Below are positions 1 to 6,162 of a stretch of DNA of 12,694 bases, piece by piece. The notes under the pieces are model-generated. The model saw only the letters and a program-made list of their open reading frames with translations, did not search any database and was not told the DNA's origin. The position numbers were made by a program, and so were the translations under genes. The first letter of the stretch is position 1; each line of letters starts with the position of its first letter. Source of the DNA: Bacillota bacterium (GTDB taxonomy: Bacteria; Bacillota_I; Bacilli_A; RFN20; CAG-826); the NCBI GenBank assembly GCA_026387995.1, contig JAPLKQ010000183.1, forward strand, positions 1 to 12,694. Reading direction: 5' to 3'.

Positions 1-288
1 GGCGACCACGAGAATAATCAGTCCGGCAACCATTTTCTTTTTGATGATTTTGCAGATGGGCACGCCCGCTTGAAAATCCCGTTCCATCGAAATGGTATGG
101 CCAAAGCCGCTTAAAATGGCAAATAGCCCAGCAAACATCAACAAAAAACCGAGAATCGTGATAATCAATGGCGGATGATTCAAATCCAAATCATATAAAC
201 CGCCAAAATAATAGAAAGCGGAATGGAGTCCGAGCAAGAAAAAAACACCAAACCCACGTAGCACGTCAAGCCCACGATATCGATTCAT
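1..288 (-). CDS. N-terminal part of a multipass membrane protein, acyltransferase-like (DUF1624/HGSNAT type), runs off the window
   Basis: I translated 96 codons by hand from an ATG at 286-288 to the window edge without a stop. The protein begins MNRYRGLDVLRGFGVFFLLG. The R-x-x-x-L-D-x-L-R-G opening just before a hydrophobic segment is typical of DUF1624 / heparan-alpha-glucosaminide N-acetyltransferase-like and related membrane acyltransferases. A second hydrophobic segment (about residues 48-66, LLMFAGLFAILSG) is followed by a basic loop (CKIIKKK) and the start of a third segment. An AGAGGA ribosome site lies about 8 bases upstream of the ATG. The gene is divergent from the metallo-hydrolase at 385, with which it shares a 96-base intergenic region. 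The family call rests on the N-terminal pattern only; another membrane acyltransferase or transporter is possible. Confidence 0.6.
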   Translation of the reverse strand, partial: MNRYRGLDVLRGFGVFFLLGLHSAFYYFGGLYDLDLNHPPLIITILGFLLMFAGLFAILSGFGHTISMERDFQAGVPICKIIKKKMVAGLIILVVA

Positions 289-330
289 AAATGATTCCTC
301 TAACATTAAGAAAACATATTAGGCACTAAA

Positions 331-359
331 TTGTCAAATTTACCTTGTGTAGGTATAAT
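331..359 (+). promoter_or_regulatory. Sigma-70-type promoter for the metallo-hydrolase gene
   Basis: TTGTCA at 331-336 and a perfect TATAAT at 354-359 are separated by exactly 17 bases. Transcription would begin near 366, about 19 bases before the ATG at 385. The position rules out translation from the in-frame TTG at 331, which lies inside the -35 box. Confidence 0.8.
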
Positions 360-384
360 GGTTTTAAAGATTGAGGCAATTCAA

Positions 385-1119
385 ATGAGCAAAAATCTAG
401 TCATCCATTATTTAGGTATCTCGGCTTTCGTTTTTGTGCTTCCGAATGGCGATAAAATTGGGATTGATTTCTGGACGCCCGGCGCTTTTTCTTATTCCGA
501 CGACACGCCAACCAATAACGGCATCCCCGATGGCCGTATTCTTAAATGCCATTTAGTTTCCCACGACCACAAAGACCACTGCTTTGTCCCCGACCACGCT
601 TTCGCTATCCAGGGCGTAGTTGACGGAAAGATTGAGGATGGAAAAACAGTACTGAAATTGCCGGATTTATCCGTCAGACAATATGATTCGGAGCACTTTA
701 ATCCTTCCATGGGGCGCGGATCCAAAGCGAACACCGTTTTCGTCTTTGACTTTGACGGACTAGTCATTTGCCATCTCGCTGATGCCTTTGGAACTCTTTT
801 AGATTCGCAAAAACTTCTTGAACTCAAAAAGAAAATCGGAAAGATCGACTTGTTGCTCCTGCCCATCGATGGGGCCAACATCAAACCTTTGAGCCTGCCT
901 GCTCTCTTTAGCGCGCTTCAGGTGTTGGCGCCTTCGGCCGTCATTCCAATGCATTATTACGCCACCATCGATAAAACCAACTTTATGGCAGAGGCAAAAA
1001 AACGGGGATTCAAGATTGCGGACCGGGTTAGCGAATTTACTTTGAATAAAGACTTGCTGCGTCCAAGCGAAGGCATGGTCTTTTATCGGCTATCGCCTGC
1101 GCCCTTTCGTATTATTTAA
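385..1119 (+). CDS. Metallo-beta-lactamase-fold hydrolase, UlaG-like
   Basis: This is a 244-residue cytosolic protein with no signal peptide. It carries the metal-binding signature H60-D-H62-K-D64-H65 (SHDHKDH), then H104 in DSEHF, H130/D133 in CHLAD, and a late H190 in IPMHYY. These are in the order and spacing of the UlaG-like / Lactamase_B_2 branch of the superfamily, which includes L-ascorbate-6-phosphate lactonase and many uncharacterised hydrolases. The substrate cannot be read from the sequence. I chose the ATG at 385 because TTGAGG at 371-376 is a suitable ribosome site and the promoter ends at 359; an upstream in-frame TTG at 331 is inside the promoter. It is transcribed alone and ends at a bidirectional terminator shared with the convergent homospermidine synthase gene. 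Confidence 0.85.
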   Translation: MSKNLVIHYLGISAFVFVLPNGDKIGIDFWTPGAFSYSDDTPTNNGIPDGRILKCHLVSHDHKDHCFVPDHAFAIQGVVDGKIEDGKTVLKLPDLSVRQYDSEHFNPSMGRGSKANTVFVFDFDGLVICHLADAFGTLLDSQKLLELKKKIGKIDLLLLPIDGANIKPLSLPALFSALQVLAPSAVIPMHYYATIDKTNFMAEAKKRGFKIADRVSEFTLNKDLLRPSEGMVFYRLSPAPFRII

Positions 1120-1120
1120 T

Positions 1121-1168
1121 AAAAAAAGTCGCTCAGCGGTTAACAGAAACCTAACGAGCGACTTTTTA
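1121..1168. terminator. Bidirectional intrinsic terminator
   Basis: A 12-bp stem pairs 1123-1134 (AAAAAGTCGCTC) with 1156-1167 (GAGCGACTTTTT) around a 21-base loop. It has a T run on the plus strand and an A run at 1121-1127 that is a T run on the minus strand. It sits between the convergent genes ending at 1119 and 1195, so it can serve both. Confidence 0.85.
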
Positions 1169-1194
1169 TTTGAGGCCAGTATGTTACTTATTTC

Positions 1195-2652
1195 TTAATC
1201 GCCATCGGAGATTAAGAAGTTTTTGAACTGCCAAGGATCTTCCAAATCAACTGATGGTTTATTATAGCCATCGAAGGCGTTGGCATAATGTTTGAGCGGC
1301 GTCCAATCGGAAGCCACCGAAATCCATTTTCCAAGGTAGGGTTTGGCAATCTTGAGAATGTAGTCATGCGGCAAATCTTCGGGCGTGCAGAAACCGCGGT
1401 TGGGATTTTCAATCATCCACATCGAGGCAGCTACGACGGAAATAGCAACTTGCATCGTCGTCGCGTTTTGGTGCGGGACCATGAGGCGCGATTCTTCGAT
1501 GCTGAGGTCACTGCCGGTCCACCACGAGGTGTAGGCGTGTCCCATGATCAAAGCACCCAAAATGTCGGCGCCACGAATAATATCGTCTTGGAGAATGCGT
1601 GTTTTCGGTTGTAATTTGTAACCATAACCACGAAGTTCATTTAACGAAGCAATCGCGCTGTCACTTGGGCAATAGGCATAATGGACGGTCGGACGGTAAA
1701 CGGCTTTCTTACCTTTCCAAACGGTTAAACGTTCCGATAAGGTAAACGCTTCGCCGTGACGTACGACCATGCCTTGGATGCAATAATTCGGGACCCATGA
1801 AGAAACCCAAACGTTCATGCCCATGCGGGCAATGCAGATTTGGTTTTTCGGTCCTTCGGCATGTTTGAAAGCAAAGGCGGGTAATGTTTTTTCGTGCGTT
1901 CCCCAACCGAGTTCCGAGGTTGTGGTACCTTCTTCACGGAAGCCTTCGACGCTCCACGTATTGACGAATTCATTGACTTCCTTGGGGCGGTTGGTAATTT
2001 GCGTATCACGTTCGCTCACGTGGATGACTTTGACGCCTAGTTTCATGGCGAGAAGGTTAAATGACTGCGATTTAATAAGTTTTCTAAGTTCCGTGACCTG
2101 TTTGCCAACGACTTTTTTATCTTTGATCAACTGATTGGCGATATCGATTAAGCCTTGTTTGGTAAAATGCGAGATGAGGCCTGGATTTGCGCCATGTTCG
2201 ATGACGGCGGTCGGTCCCGGAGTGGCCCAGCCCTTCACCATTTTTTCAAGTGACATGTGGCGATGGTACAGTGTCCGTTCAGTCGGATGTTTGTTTGCGG
2301 CGCCCGTGTACGGATCCCAAAGCTCGACGGAGGTGTTGATATAAAGGACGCCATGGTCATGGCACCATTGAATAATATCCTCAGCACCGATGTTCCAGGC
2401 TAAATCGATGAGTAAATCACCATTTGCAAGATAAGTGCCAAGTACTTCGGCCATATTCTCACGGGTAATTTCTAAGCGGACATACGTGACGCCTCGGTTA
2501 ATCCAAGGCTGCAATTGTTCTTGTTTATCTTCAAAATCAATGACCGTGACATTCTGGTAAGGCACGTTCACGCGTTTGAAAAATATGGGCAAAGTACATT
2601 GAGCGACAGAACCGAAACCGACGAGCAAGACTTTTTTATCATATTTAATCAT
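1195..2652 (-). CDS. hss: Homospermidine synthase (saccharopine dehydrogenase-like fold)
   Basis: The 485-residue protein should make sym-homospermidine from putrescine (or putrescine and spermidine), using NAD+ as a catalytic cofactor, in the cytosol. An N-terminal Rossmann motif (VGFGSVA, residues 11-17) is followed by the nucleotide-fold strand ending VIDFED. The downstream blocks EHGANPGLISHFTKQ (152-166), SELGWGTHEK (246-255) and VVRHGEAFTLSE (296-307) match the layout of bacterial homospermidine synthases such as the Blastochloris viridis enzyme, whose length (about 477) is close. The start has GGGG 8 bases upstream. No other polyamine genes (decarboxylase or transporter) are adjacent, so the putrescine source must lie elsewhere. 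It is transcribed alone, with a long leader region upstream. Family assignment is confident; in vivo substrate preference is inferred. Confidence 0.88.
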   Translation of the reverse strand: MIKYDKKVLLVGFGSVAQCTLPIFFKRVNVPYQNVTVIDFEDKQEQLQPWINRGVTYVRLEITRENMAEVLGTYLANGDLLIDLAWNIGAEDIIQWCHDHGVLYINTSVELWDPYTGAANKHPTERTLYHRHMSLEKMVKGWATPGPTAVIEHGANPGLISHFTKQGLIDIANQLIKDKKVVGKQVTELRKLIKSQSFNLLAMKLGVKVIHVSERDTQITNRPKEVNEFVNTWSVEGFREEGTTTSELGWGTHEKTLPAFAFKHAEGPKNQICIARMGMNVWVSSWVPNYCIQGMVVRHGEAFTLSERLTVWKGKKAVYRPTVHYAYCPSDSAIASLNELRGYGYKLQPKTRILQDDIIRGADILGALIMGHAYTSWWTGSDLSIEESRLMVPHQNATTMQVAISVVAASMWMIENPNRGFCTPEDLPHDYILKIAKPYLGKWISVASDWTPLKHYANAFDGYNKPSVDLEDPWQFKNFLISDGD

Positions 2653-2989
2653 AACTTCTACCCCTTTTCCTTATTACTTTTTTAAAAGTTTTTATTCATG
2701 GTTAGCTAGCCATAGAACGCGGTCGGCTTACAATGAAGGTCATAAAAATGGTTTAATAAAGGTATACATCCATTAATTATCGGTTCTTGTTGCCGTTTTG
2801 GACGCGGTCATTAAAAACTTGCTTATCACGTTTCCCCTCTTAAATTCATCATATATATTCTTTAAAAAAAAGCCATCTTTTTCGTTAACTTTTTGTGACA
2901 TATGATTGACTTTCGGCGGCGACGACATCTGAAGAAAGAAATAGTATGAAAAAGAAGTTCGATGAAGTCGTTGTTATTATTCATATAAA
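2653..2989. other. 340-base intergenic region upstream of hss; no certain gene
   Basis: No confident RNA gene, riboswitch or promoter could be identified. It contains: (1) a 51-codon minus-strand ORF, 2773-2928, starting MSSPPKVNHMSQKVNEK, with no ribosome site before its first ATG; (2) inside that ORF and in frame, a GTG preceded by GAGGGG that would start an 18-residue peptide; (3) a 16-base imperfect palindrome ATGGTTAGCTAGCCAT at 2698-2713, 46-61 bases before the hss start, which could be an operator; (4) T-rich and A-rich tracts near 2870. The region is transcribed towards hss if the hss promoter lies near its upstream end, just beyond the udk terminator. A leader-controlled hss is possible but unproven. 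Confidence 0.4.
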
Positions 2990-3017
2990 ACAAAAAAATC
3001 CCCGGAAAGTTCCGGAG
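2990..3017 (-). terminator. Intrinsic terminator of the uridine kinase gene
   Basis: Read on the minus strand, CTCCGGA (3017-3011) pairs with TCCGGGG (3006-3000), allowing one G-T pair, with a 4-base loop. Seven Ts follow at 2998-2992. It starts 27 bases after the udk stop and separates udk from hss, which is transcribed in the same direction. Confidence 0.85.
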
Positions 3018-3043
3018 ATGCTGCGTTATCAGTGATGATTGTA

Positions 3044-3688
3044 TTAATCTTTATGCATTTCGTTTTTGCTTTCTTTGACGAGCGATTCAATTTTAGAAAG
3101 AAGTAAATCCGTGGCGTTTTTGTTATAACCGCCCTCGGGAACGATGATGTCTGCGTAGACTTTTGACGGTTCAACGAATAAATCGTGCATCGGGCGAACG
3201 GTTGAAAGATATTGTTTGCTCACCGAATCTAAGTCACGGCCGCGTTTTTCGATATCGCGTTTGATTCTGCGTAACAGCCGCACATCGGCCGGCGTATCGA
3301 CAAAAATCTTGAAATCAATCTGATTGAGAATCTTCTCGATGGCGAAAATCATGATGCCTTCGAGAATGATAACCGGTGCCGGATGGACGAGAACGGTTGT
3401 ATCGCTCCGCCGGTGCTGAACGAAATCGTAGACTGGCTTTTTAATCGTATGTCCGGTTTTCAAAGCAATAAGATGGGAAACGAGGAGATCGACGTCAAAG
3501 GCATTGGGATGGTCGTAGTTGAGTTTGGTCCTTTCTTCAAAAGGGAGATCAGGCCGATCAAGATAATAGTCATCGAGTTTCAGGATGACCGTGCTGAATT
3601 CGCCAGACTTATCAAAAAGTTTTTCCGCAAGCGTGGATTTTCCGGAAGCGGTTCCGCCCGCGATTCCGATAACGATTGATTGAGCCAT
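3044..3688 (-). CDS. udk: Uridine kinase (uridine/cytidine kinase)
   Basis: The 214-residue P-loop kinase phosphorylates uridine and cytidine to UMP and CMP in pyrimidine salvage. Walker A is GGTASGKST at residues 11-19. The family blocks follow in order: LKLDDYYLDR (37-46, with the catalytic Asp), NYDHPNAFD (57-65), the Walker B-like VIILEGI (106-112), the Arg-rich lid RRIKRDIEKRGRD (140-152) and the C-terminal YADIIVPEGG (178-187). Length is normal for bacterial Udk (about 205-215). GAGGA sits 8 bases before the ATG. It is divergent from the deoxynucleoside kinase at 3822, so two nucleoside salvage kinases share one 133-base control region. I saw no convincing promoter for udk itself, only a weak TAAAAT about 20 bases before the ATG. 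Confidence 0.93.
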   Translation of the reverse strand: MAQSIVIGIAGGTASGKSTLAEKLFDKSGEFSTVILKLDDYYLDRPDLPFEERTKLNYDHPNAFDVDLLVSHLIALKTGHTIKKPVYDFVQHRRSDTTVLVHPAPVIILEGIMIFAIEKILNQIDFKIFVDTPADVRLLRRIKRDIEKRGRDLDSVSKQYLSTVRPMHDLFVEPSKVYADIIVPEGGYNKNATDLLLSKIESLVKESKNEMHKD

Positions 3689-3765
3689 ATGTGTTCCTCA
3701 ATAAAATTTTACCATTATTTTTGCTAGGCAAACGGAAAAATGAAATAAACCGCTTTCATAAGTCG

Positions 3766-3789
3766 TTCCTTTGAGAAAGGAATTATAAT
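3766..3789 (+). promoter_or_regulatory. Candidate operator and -10 box of the deoxynucleoside kinase gene
   Basis: A perfect inverted repeat with 7-base arms, TTCCTTT-GAG-AAAGGAA (3766-3782), directly abuts a perfect TATAAT at 3784-3789. No good -35 box is visible at the usual distance; it would fall at the left edge of the repeat. A poor -35 combined with a palindrome in the spacer fits a site where a regulator controls transcription. The repeat is not followed by a T run, so it is not an intrinsic terminator. Confidence 0.5.
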
Positions 3790-3821
3790 GGAGTTGAACT
3801 TCCCATAAAATAGGAGCAAAA

Positions 3822-4439
3822 ATGAAACTTGGAATTATCGGACCGAATGGCGCTGGAAAGTCTCTGCTTTCCCGCAAATTAGCCACGTATTACCATTGTA
3901 AATTGGTTGAAGAGCCGGTCGCAAACAACCCCTATTTGCCATACTTTTATAATGACAAAGAGACCTTTTCGCTTTTAGCTCAAAACGCATTTTACAGCGC
4001 GTTGTTTTTATTAATGTGGCAGACCAAAGACGAGAAGGATATCATCTATGACTCCACTCTTCATAGCAACCTCGTTTATACTGAATTAATTCGTTTAGAA
4101 GGTTTTTTGACTGCGACAGAAGTGGCTTTGACTTATGCGATTGCCGATGAACACATCAAGAGGCTTCCAGAACTTGATTTACAAATCATCATCGTTCGAT
4201 CGACTGAAGCATTATTTAAAAATGTTCATAAGCGCGGACGTGAGATAGAAAAGGGACAAGAGGAATACCTAAATTTCCATTATGCGAATTACTACCCCGC
4301 GATTCGGCGGATTTTAAAAAACTATAAATTCCCCGAGAAAAAGACACTCTTCCTTGAAATTGATGACATGGAAGTACCTGCGGAGTTTGCCCGCATTGTT
4401 TCAGTCATTGAAAAAGCCTATTTGGACTCCCTTAAATAA
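3822..4439 (+). CDS. Deoxynucleoside kinase (deoxyadenosine/deoxyguanosine kinase family)
   Basis: The 205-residue cytosolic kinase belongs to the dNK/dCK/dGK family, which phosphorylates deoxynucleosides to dNMPs for salvage. The P-loop is GPNGAGKS at residues 7-14. EEPVANNPYLPYFY (30-43) matches the conserved Glu-Pro...Asn-Pro-Tyr-Leu substrate segment. YDSTLHSN (76-83) stands where the family has D/E-R-S; here the central Arg is replaced by Ser. The lid is HKRGREIEKG (136-145). AGGAG lies 5 bases before the ATG. Which deoxynucleoside is preferred cannot be read reliably; purine deoxynucleosides are likely by similarity to mollicute and Bacillus enzymes. It is a single-gene unit with its own terminator, divergent from udk. 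Confidence 0.87.
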   Translation: MKLGIIGPNGAGKSLLSRKLATYYHCKLVEEPVANNPYLPYFYNDKETFSLLAQNAFYSALFLLMWQTKDEKDIIYDSTLHSNLVYTELIRLEGFLTATEVALTYAIADEHIKRLPELDLQIIIVRSTEALFKNVHKRGREIEKGQEEYLNFHYANYYPAIRRILKNYKFPEKKTLFLEIDDMEVPAEFARIVSVIEKAYLDSLK

Positions 4440-4455
4440 CAACATAAAATAAAGT

Positions 4456-4488
4456 AAAAAAAGCATTACCGGTGGCGATGCTTTTTTC
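4456..4488 (+). terminator. Intrinsic terminator of the deoxynucleoside kinase gene
   Basis: A 10-bp stem pairs 4457-4466 (AAAAAAGCAT) with 4478-4487 (ATGCTTTTTT). The loop holds a further CCGG core, and the descending arm itself provides the T run. It starts about 17 bases after the stop codon, upstream of the msrB -10 box. Confidence 0.85.
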
Positions 4489-4494
4489 TTAATC

Positions 4495-4500
4495 TATAAT
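4495..4500 (+). promoter_or_regulatory. -10 box of msrB
   Basis: A perfect TATAAT at 4495-4500 lies just after the preceding terminator and 30 bases before the msrB ATG. The only -35 candidate is a poor TGGCGA at 4473-4478, inside the terminator loop and stem. Confidence 0.5.
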
Positions 4501-4530
4501 AAAGGTAGAAAGAGCGAATTGGAGAATCTT

Positions 4531-4965
4531 ATGAAAACGAATGCTGATACATCTCACTTAACGGTGATTCAAAAGGAAGTTACATTAGAATCGGCCACAG
4601 AGCCACCTTTTGCAAACGAATTTTGGGATAACATAGAAATGGGTCTCTACGTTGATATCATCGATGGAAGCCCTTTGTTTTTGTCCATTGATAAATTCGA
4701 TTCAGGATGTGGCTGGCCCAGTTTTTCAAAACCAATCAAAGGCAATGCGATTATAAATAACCGCGATTTATCCCACGGGATGGTTCGCACTGAAGTGCGT
4801 TCCAAAGAAAGTGATGCCCATCTTGGGCATTTATTCGACGACGGTCCGAAAAAATTAGGCGGGCTTCGCTACTGCATCAATTCCGCCTCGCTTCGTTTCA
4901 TTCCTTTTGATCAACTTAAAAAAGAAGGTTACGGAAAATATATAAATCTGTTTACGAATAAATAG
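4531..4965 (+). CDS. msrB: Peptide-methionine (R)-S-oxide reductase MsrB
   Basis: The 144-residue single-domain enzyme reduces methionine-R-sulfoxide in oxidised proteins in the cytosol. The family blocks are in order: [36 protein letters not shown] (with the likely resolving Cys), [19 protein letters not shown], and the catalytic block [14 protein letters not shown] with the nucleophilic Cys. The two CxxC zinc sites of the other MsrB class are absent, as in Bacillus MsrB. I chose the ATG at 4531 because GGAG at 4521-4524 lies 6 bases upstream. An in-frame TTG at 4519 overlaps that ribosome site and is rejected. There is no fused MsrA domain and no msrA neighbour. Confidence 0.93.
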   Translation: MKTNADTSHLTVIQKEVTLESATEPPFANEFWDNIEMGLYVDIIDGSPLFLSIDKFDSGCGWPSFSKPIKGNAIINNRDLSHGMVRTEVRSKESDAHLGHLFDDGPKKLGGLRYCINSASLRFIPFDQLKKEGYGKYINLFTNK

Positions 4966-4978
4966 TGCTTGATATAAA

Positions 4979-5006
4979 CGAAAATAAAACTGCCGTTATT
5001 TTTTCG
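4979..5006. terminator. Possible weak bidirectional terminator between msrB and the lacI-type gene
   Basis: An imperfect AT-rich inverted repeat, CGAAAATAAAAC / GTTATTTTTTCG around a TGCC loop, sits in the 30-base gap between the convergent genes and overlaps the end of the regulator gene. Stem quality is low, so the call is tentative. Confidence 0.3.
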
Positions 5007-6033
5007 TCGACTCGCGAATTATTAATTGGACAGGGATTCGCTGGATAATTGTCGGTTTTTCGAGAATATCGCCATTTCCATTGATTAAACTTAAAAGTGC
5101 GTCAGCGGCTGCTTCGGCAATTGCAACCTTGTTCTGCCGTATCGTTGTGAGAGGCGGGTTAAAAAGACTGGCAAAGGCGATATCATCATAACCGATGACC
5201 GAAATATCTTCGGGCACCCGTATTTTATTGACTTTTAAAGCATTGATTAATCCCATTGCGAGGTCATCACTGAACGCAATGATAGCCTGGGGTTTTTGCT
5301 TCCAAGAAGCAATCCATGTTATAGCCTGACTATAAGCATTCTGGACGCCATAGCCATCGCAGTCATGATACCAAGATTCGATGAAAGGCGTATTATGCTT
5401 AACTAAAAGATTGCGATAGGCAAGCGTCCGTTCGGCATATGCACGCGAACTGGTCGGACCCGAGAAAGCAGCAATGTCGCGACAACCTATATCAAGTAAA
5501 TGGGTAAAACTAATCGTAATCCCCATTTTATCATCGCTCATCGCCGAATATAAATTGGGCATGATAATATCTGCAGAAACGCAAGGAATTCCGCTATTTA
5601 CGAGTTCAATGATGCTAGGATCATTAAGGTCGCCCGTTAAAATGAGAACTCCGTCAACGCTTTTGTTTTGGCACCATTCATAATAGGTCAATTCCGACTG
5701 ACCCAGTTTTTTTACTATAAAGACTAATTCATATCCTTTGACTTCAACATAGTTTTTAAATGCCTGAAGCACACTTCCAAAGAAAGGGTGTTCAAAACCG
5801 AAAGATGCAATGTCTGAGAAAACAACGCCAATCGTCCAACTATGTTTGGCCTTCAAAATACGGGCATTAAAATTGGCGACATACCCTGTGGCTTTAACAT
5901 AATCCAAAACACGTTTCCGGGTGGCATCTCCAACTTTTCCGGTGTGATGTAAAATCTTCGAGATCGTGCTGGGGGATAATCCCATGTCCCGAGCAATATC
6001 ATAGATAGTAAGGCGCGGTTTTTGCGTTTTCAT
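4996..6033 (-). CDS. LacI-family transcriptional regulator of the glucan operon
   Basis: The 345-residue regulator has an N-terminal LacI helix-turn-helix at residues 8-30 (LTIYDIARDMGLSPSTISKI), a hinge region (ARILKAK, 57-63), and a periplasmic-binding-protein-like sensor domain beginning WTIGVVFSD. Sensor motifs such as GYDDIAFASLFNPPLTTIRQ near residue 270 are typical of sugar-binding LacI members. It lies 67 bases after the original end of the GH30 gene on the same strand, last in the beta-glucan cluster. It most likely represses that operon and responds to a glucan-derived sugar; this is context inference. An oddity: the strong AAGGAGG at 6055-6049 is 15 bases from the only plausible ATG, far beyond the usual 5-9, so translation may be inefficient. 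No operator could be assigned, as the operon promoter lies outside the window. Confidence 0.9.
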   Translation of the reverse strand: MKTQKPRLTIYDIARDMGLSPSTISKILHHTGKVGDATRKRVLDYVKATGYVANFNARILKAKHSWTIGVVFSDIASFGFEHPFFGSVLQAFKNYVEVKGYELVFIVKKLGQSELTYYEWCQNKSVDGVLILTGDLNDPSIIELVNSGIPCVSADIIMPNLYSAMSDDKMGITISFTHLLDIGCRDIAAFSGPTSSRAYAERTLAYRNLLVKHNTPFIESWYHDCDGYGVQNAYSQAITWIASWKQKPQAIIAFSDDLAMGLINALKVNKIRVPEDISVIGYDDIAFASLFNPPLTTIRQNKVAIAEAAADALLSLINGNGDILEKPTIIQRIPVQLIIRESTKK

Positions 6034-6162
6034 ACTTGCTAATGATAACCTCCTTGCTTTATTTTGGCAATGACGTTGACTCTGTACTAAAAAGTAAAAA
6101 TTAAATCAAATAGGTAGTAATTGAGTGTGAGGGCAAGTCGTGAGCAAAGCCATTTAAACCAA

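Noticed and set aside
331..384. Longer N-terminus for the metallo-hydrolase starting at 331
   Set aside because: The start would be a TTG that is the -35 box itself; the promoter at 331-359 and ribosome site at 371-376 point to the ATG at 385.
492..884. Open frame of 130 codons on the minus strand
   Set aside because: It lies antisense to the well-supported metallo-hydrolase, has no ribosome site or family resemblance, and mirrors that gene's codons.
2717..2809. Direct repeat ACGCGGTC at 2717-2724 and 2802-2809 in the hss leader
   Set aside because: An 8-base match within about 340 bases is expected about once by chance.
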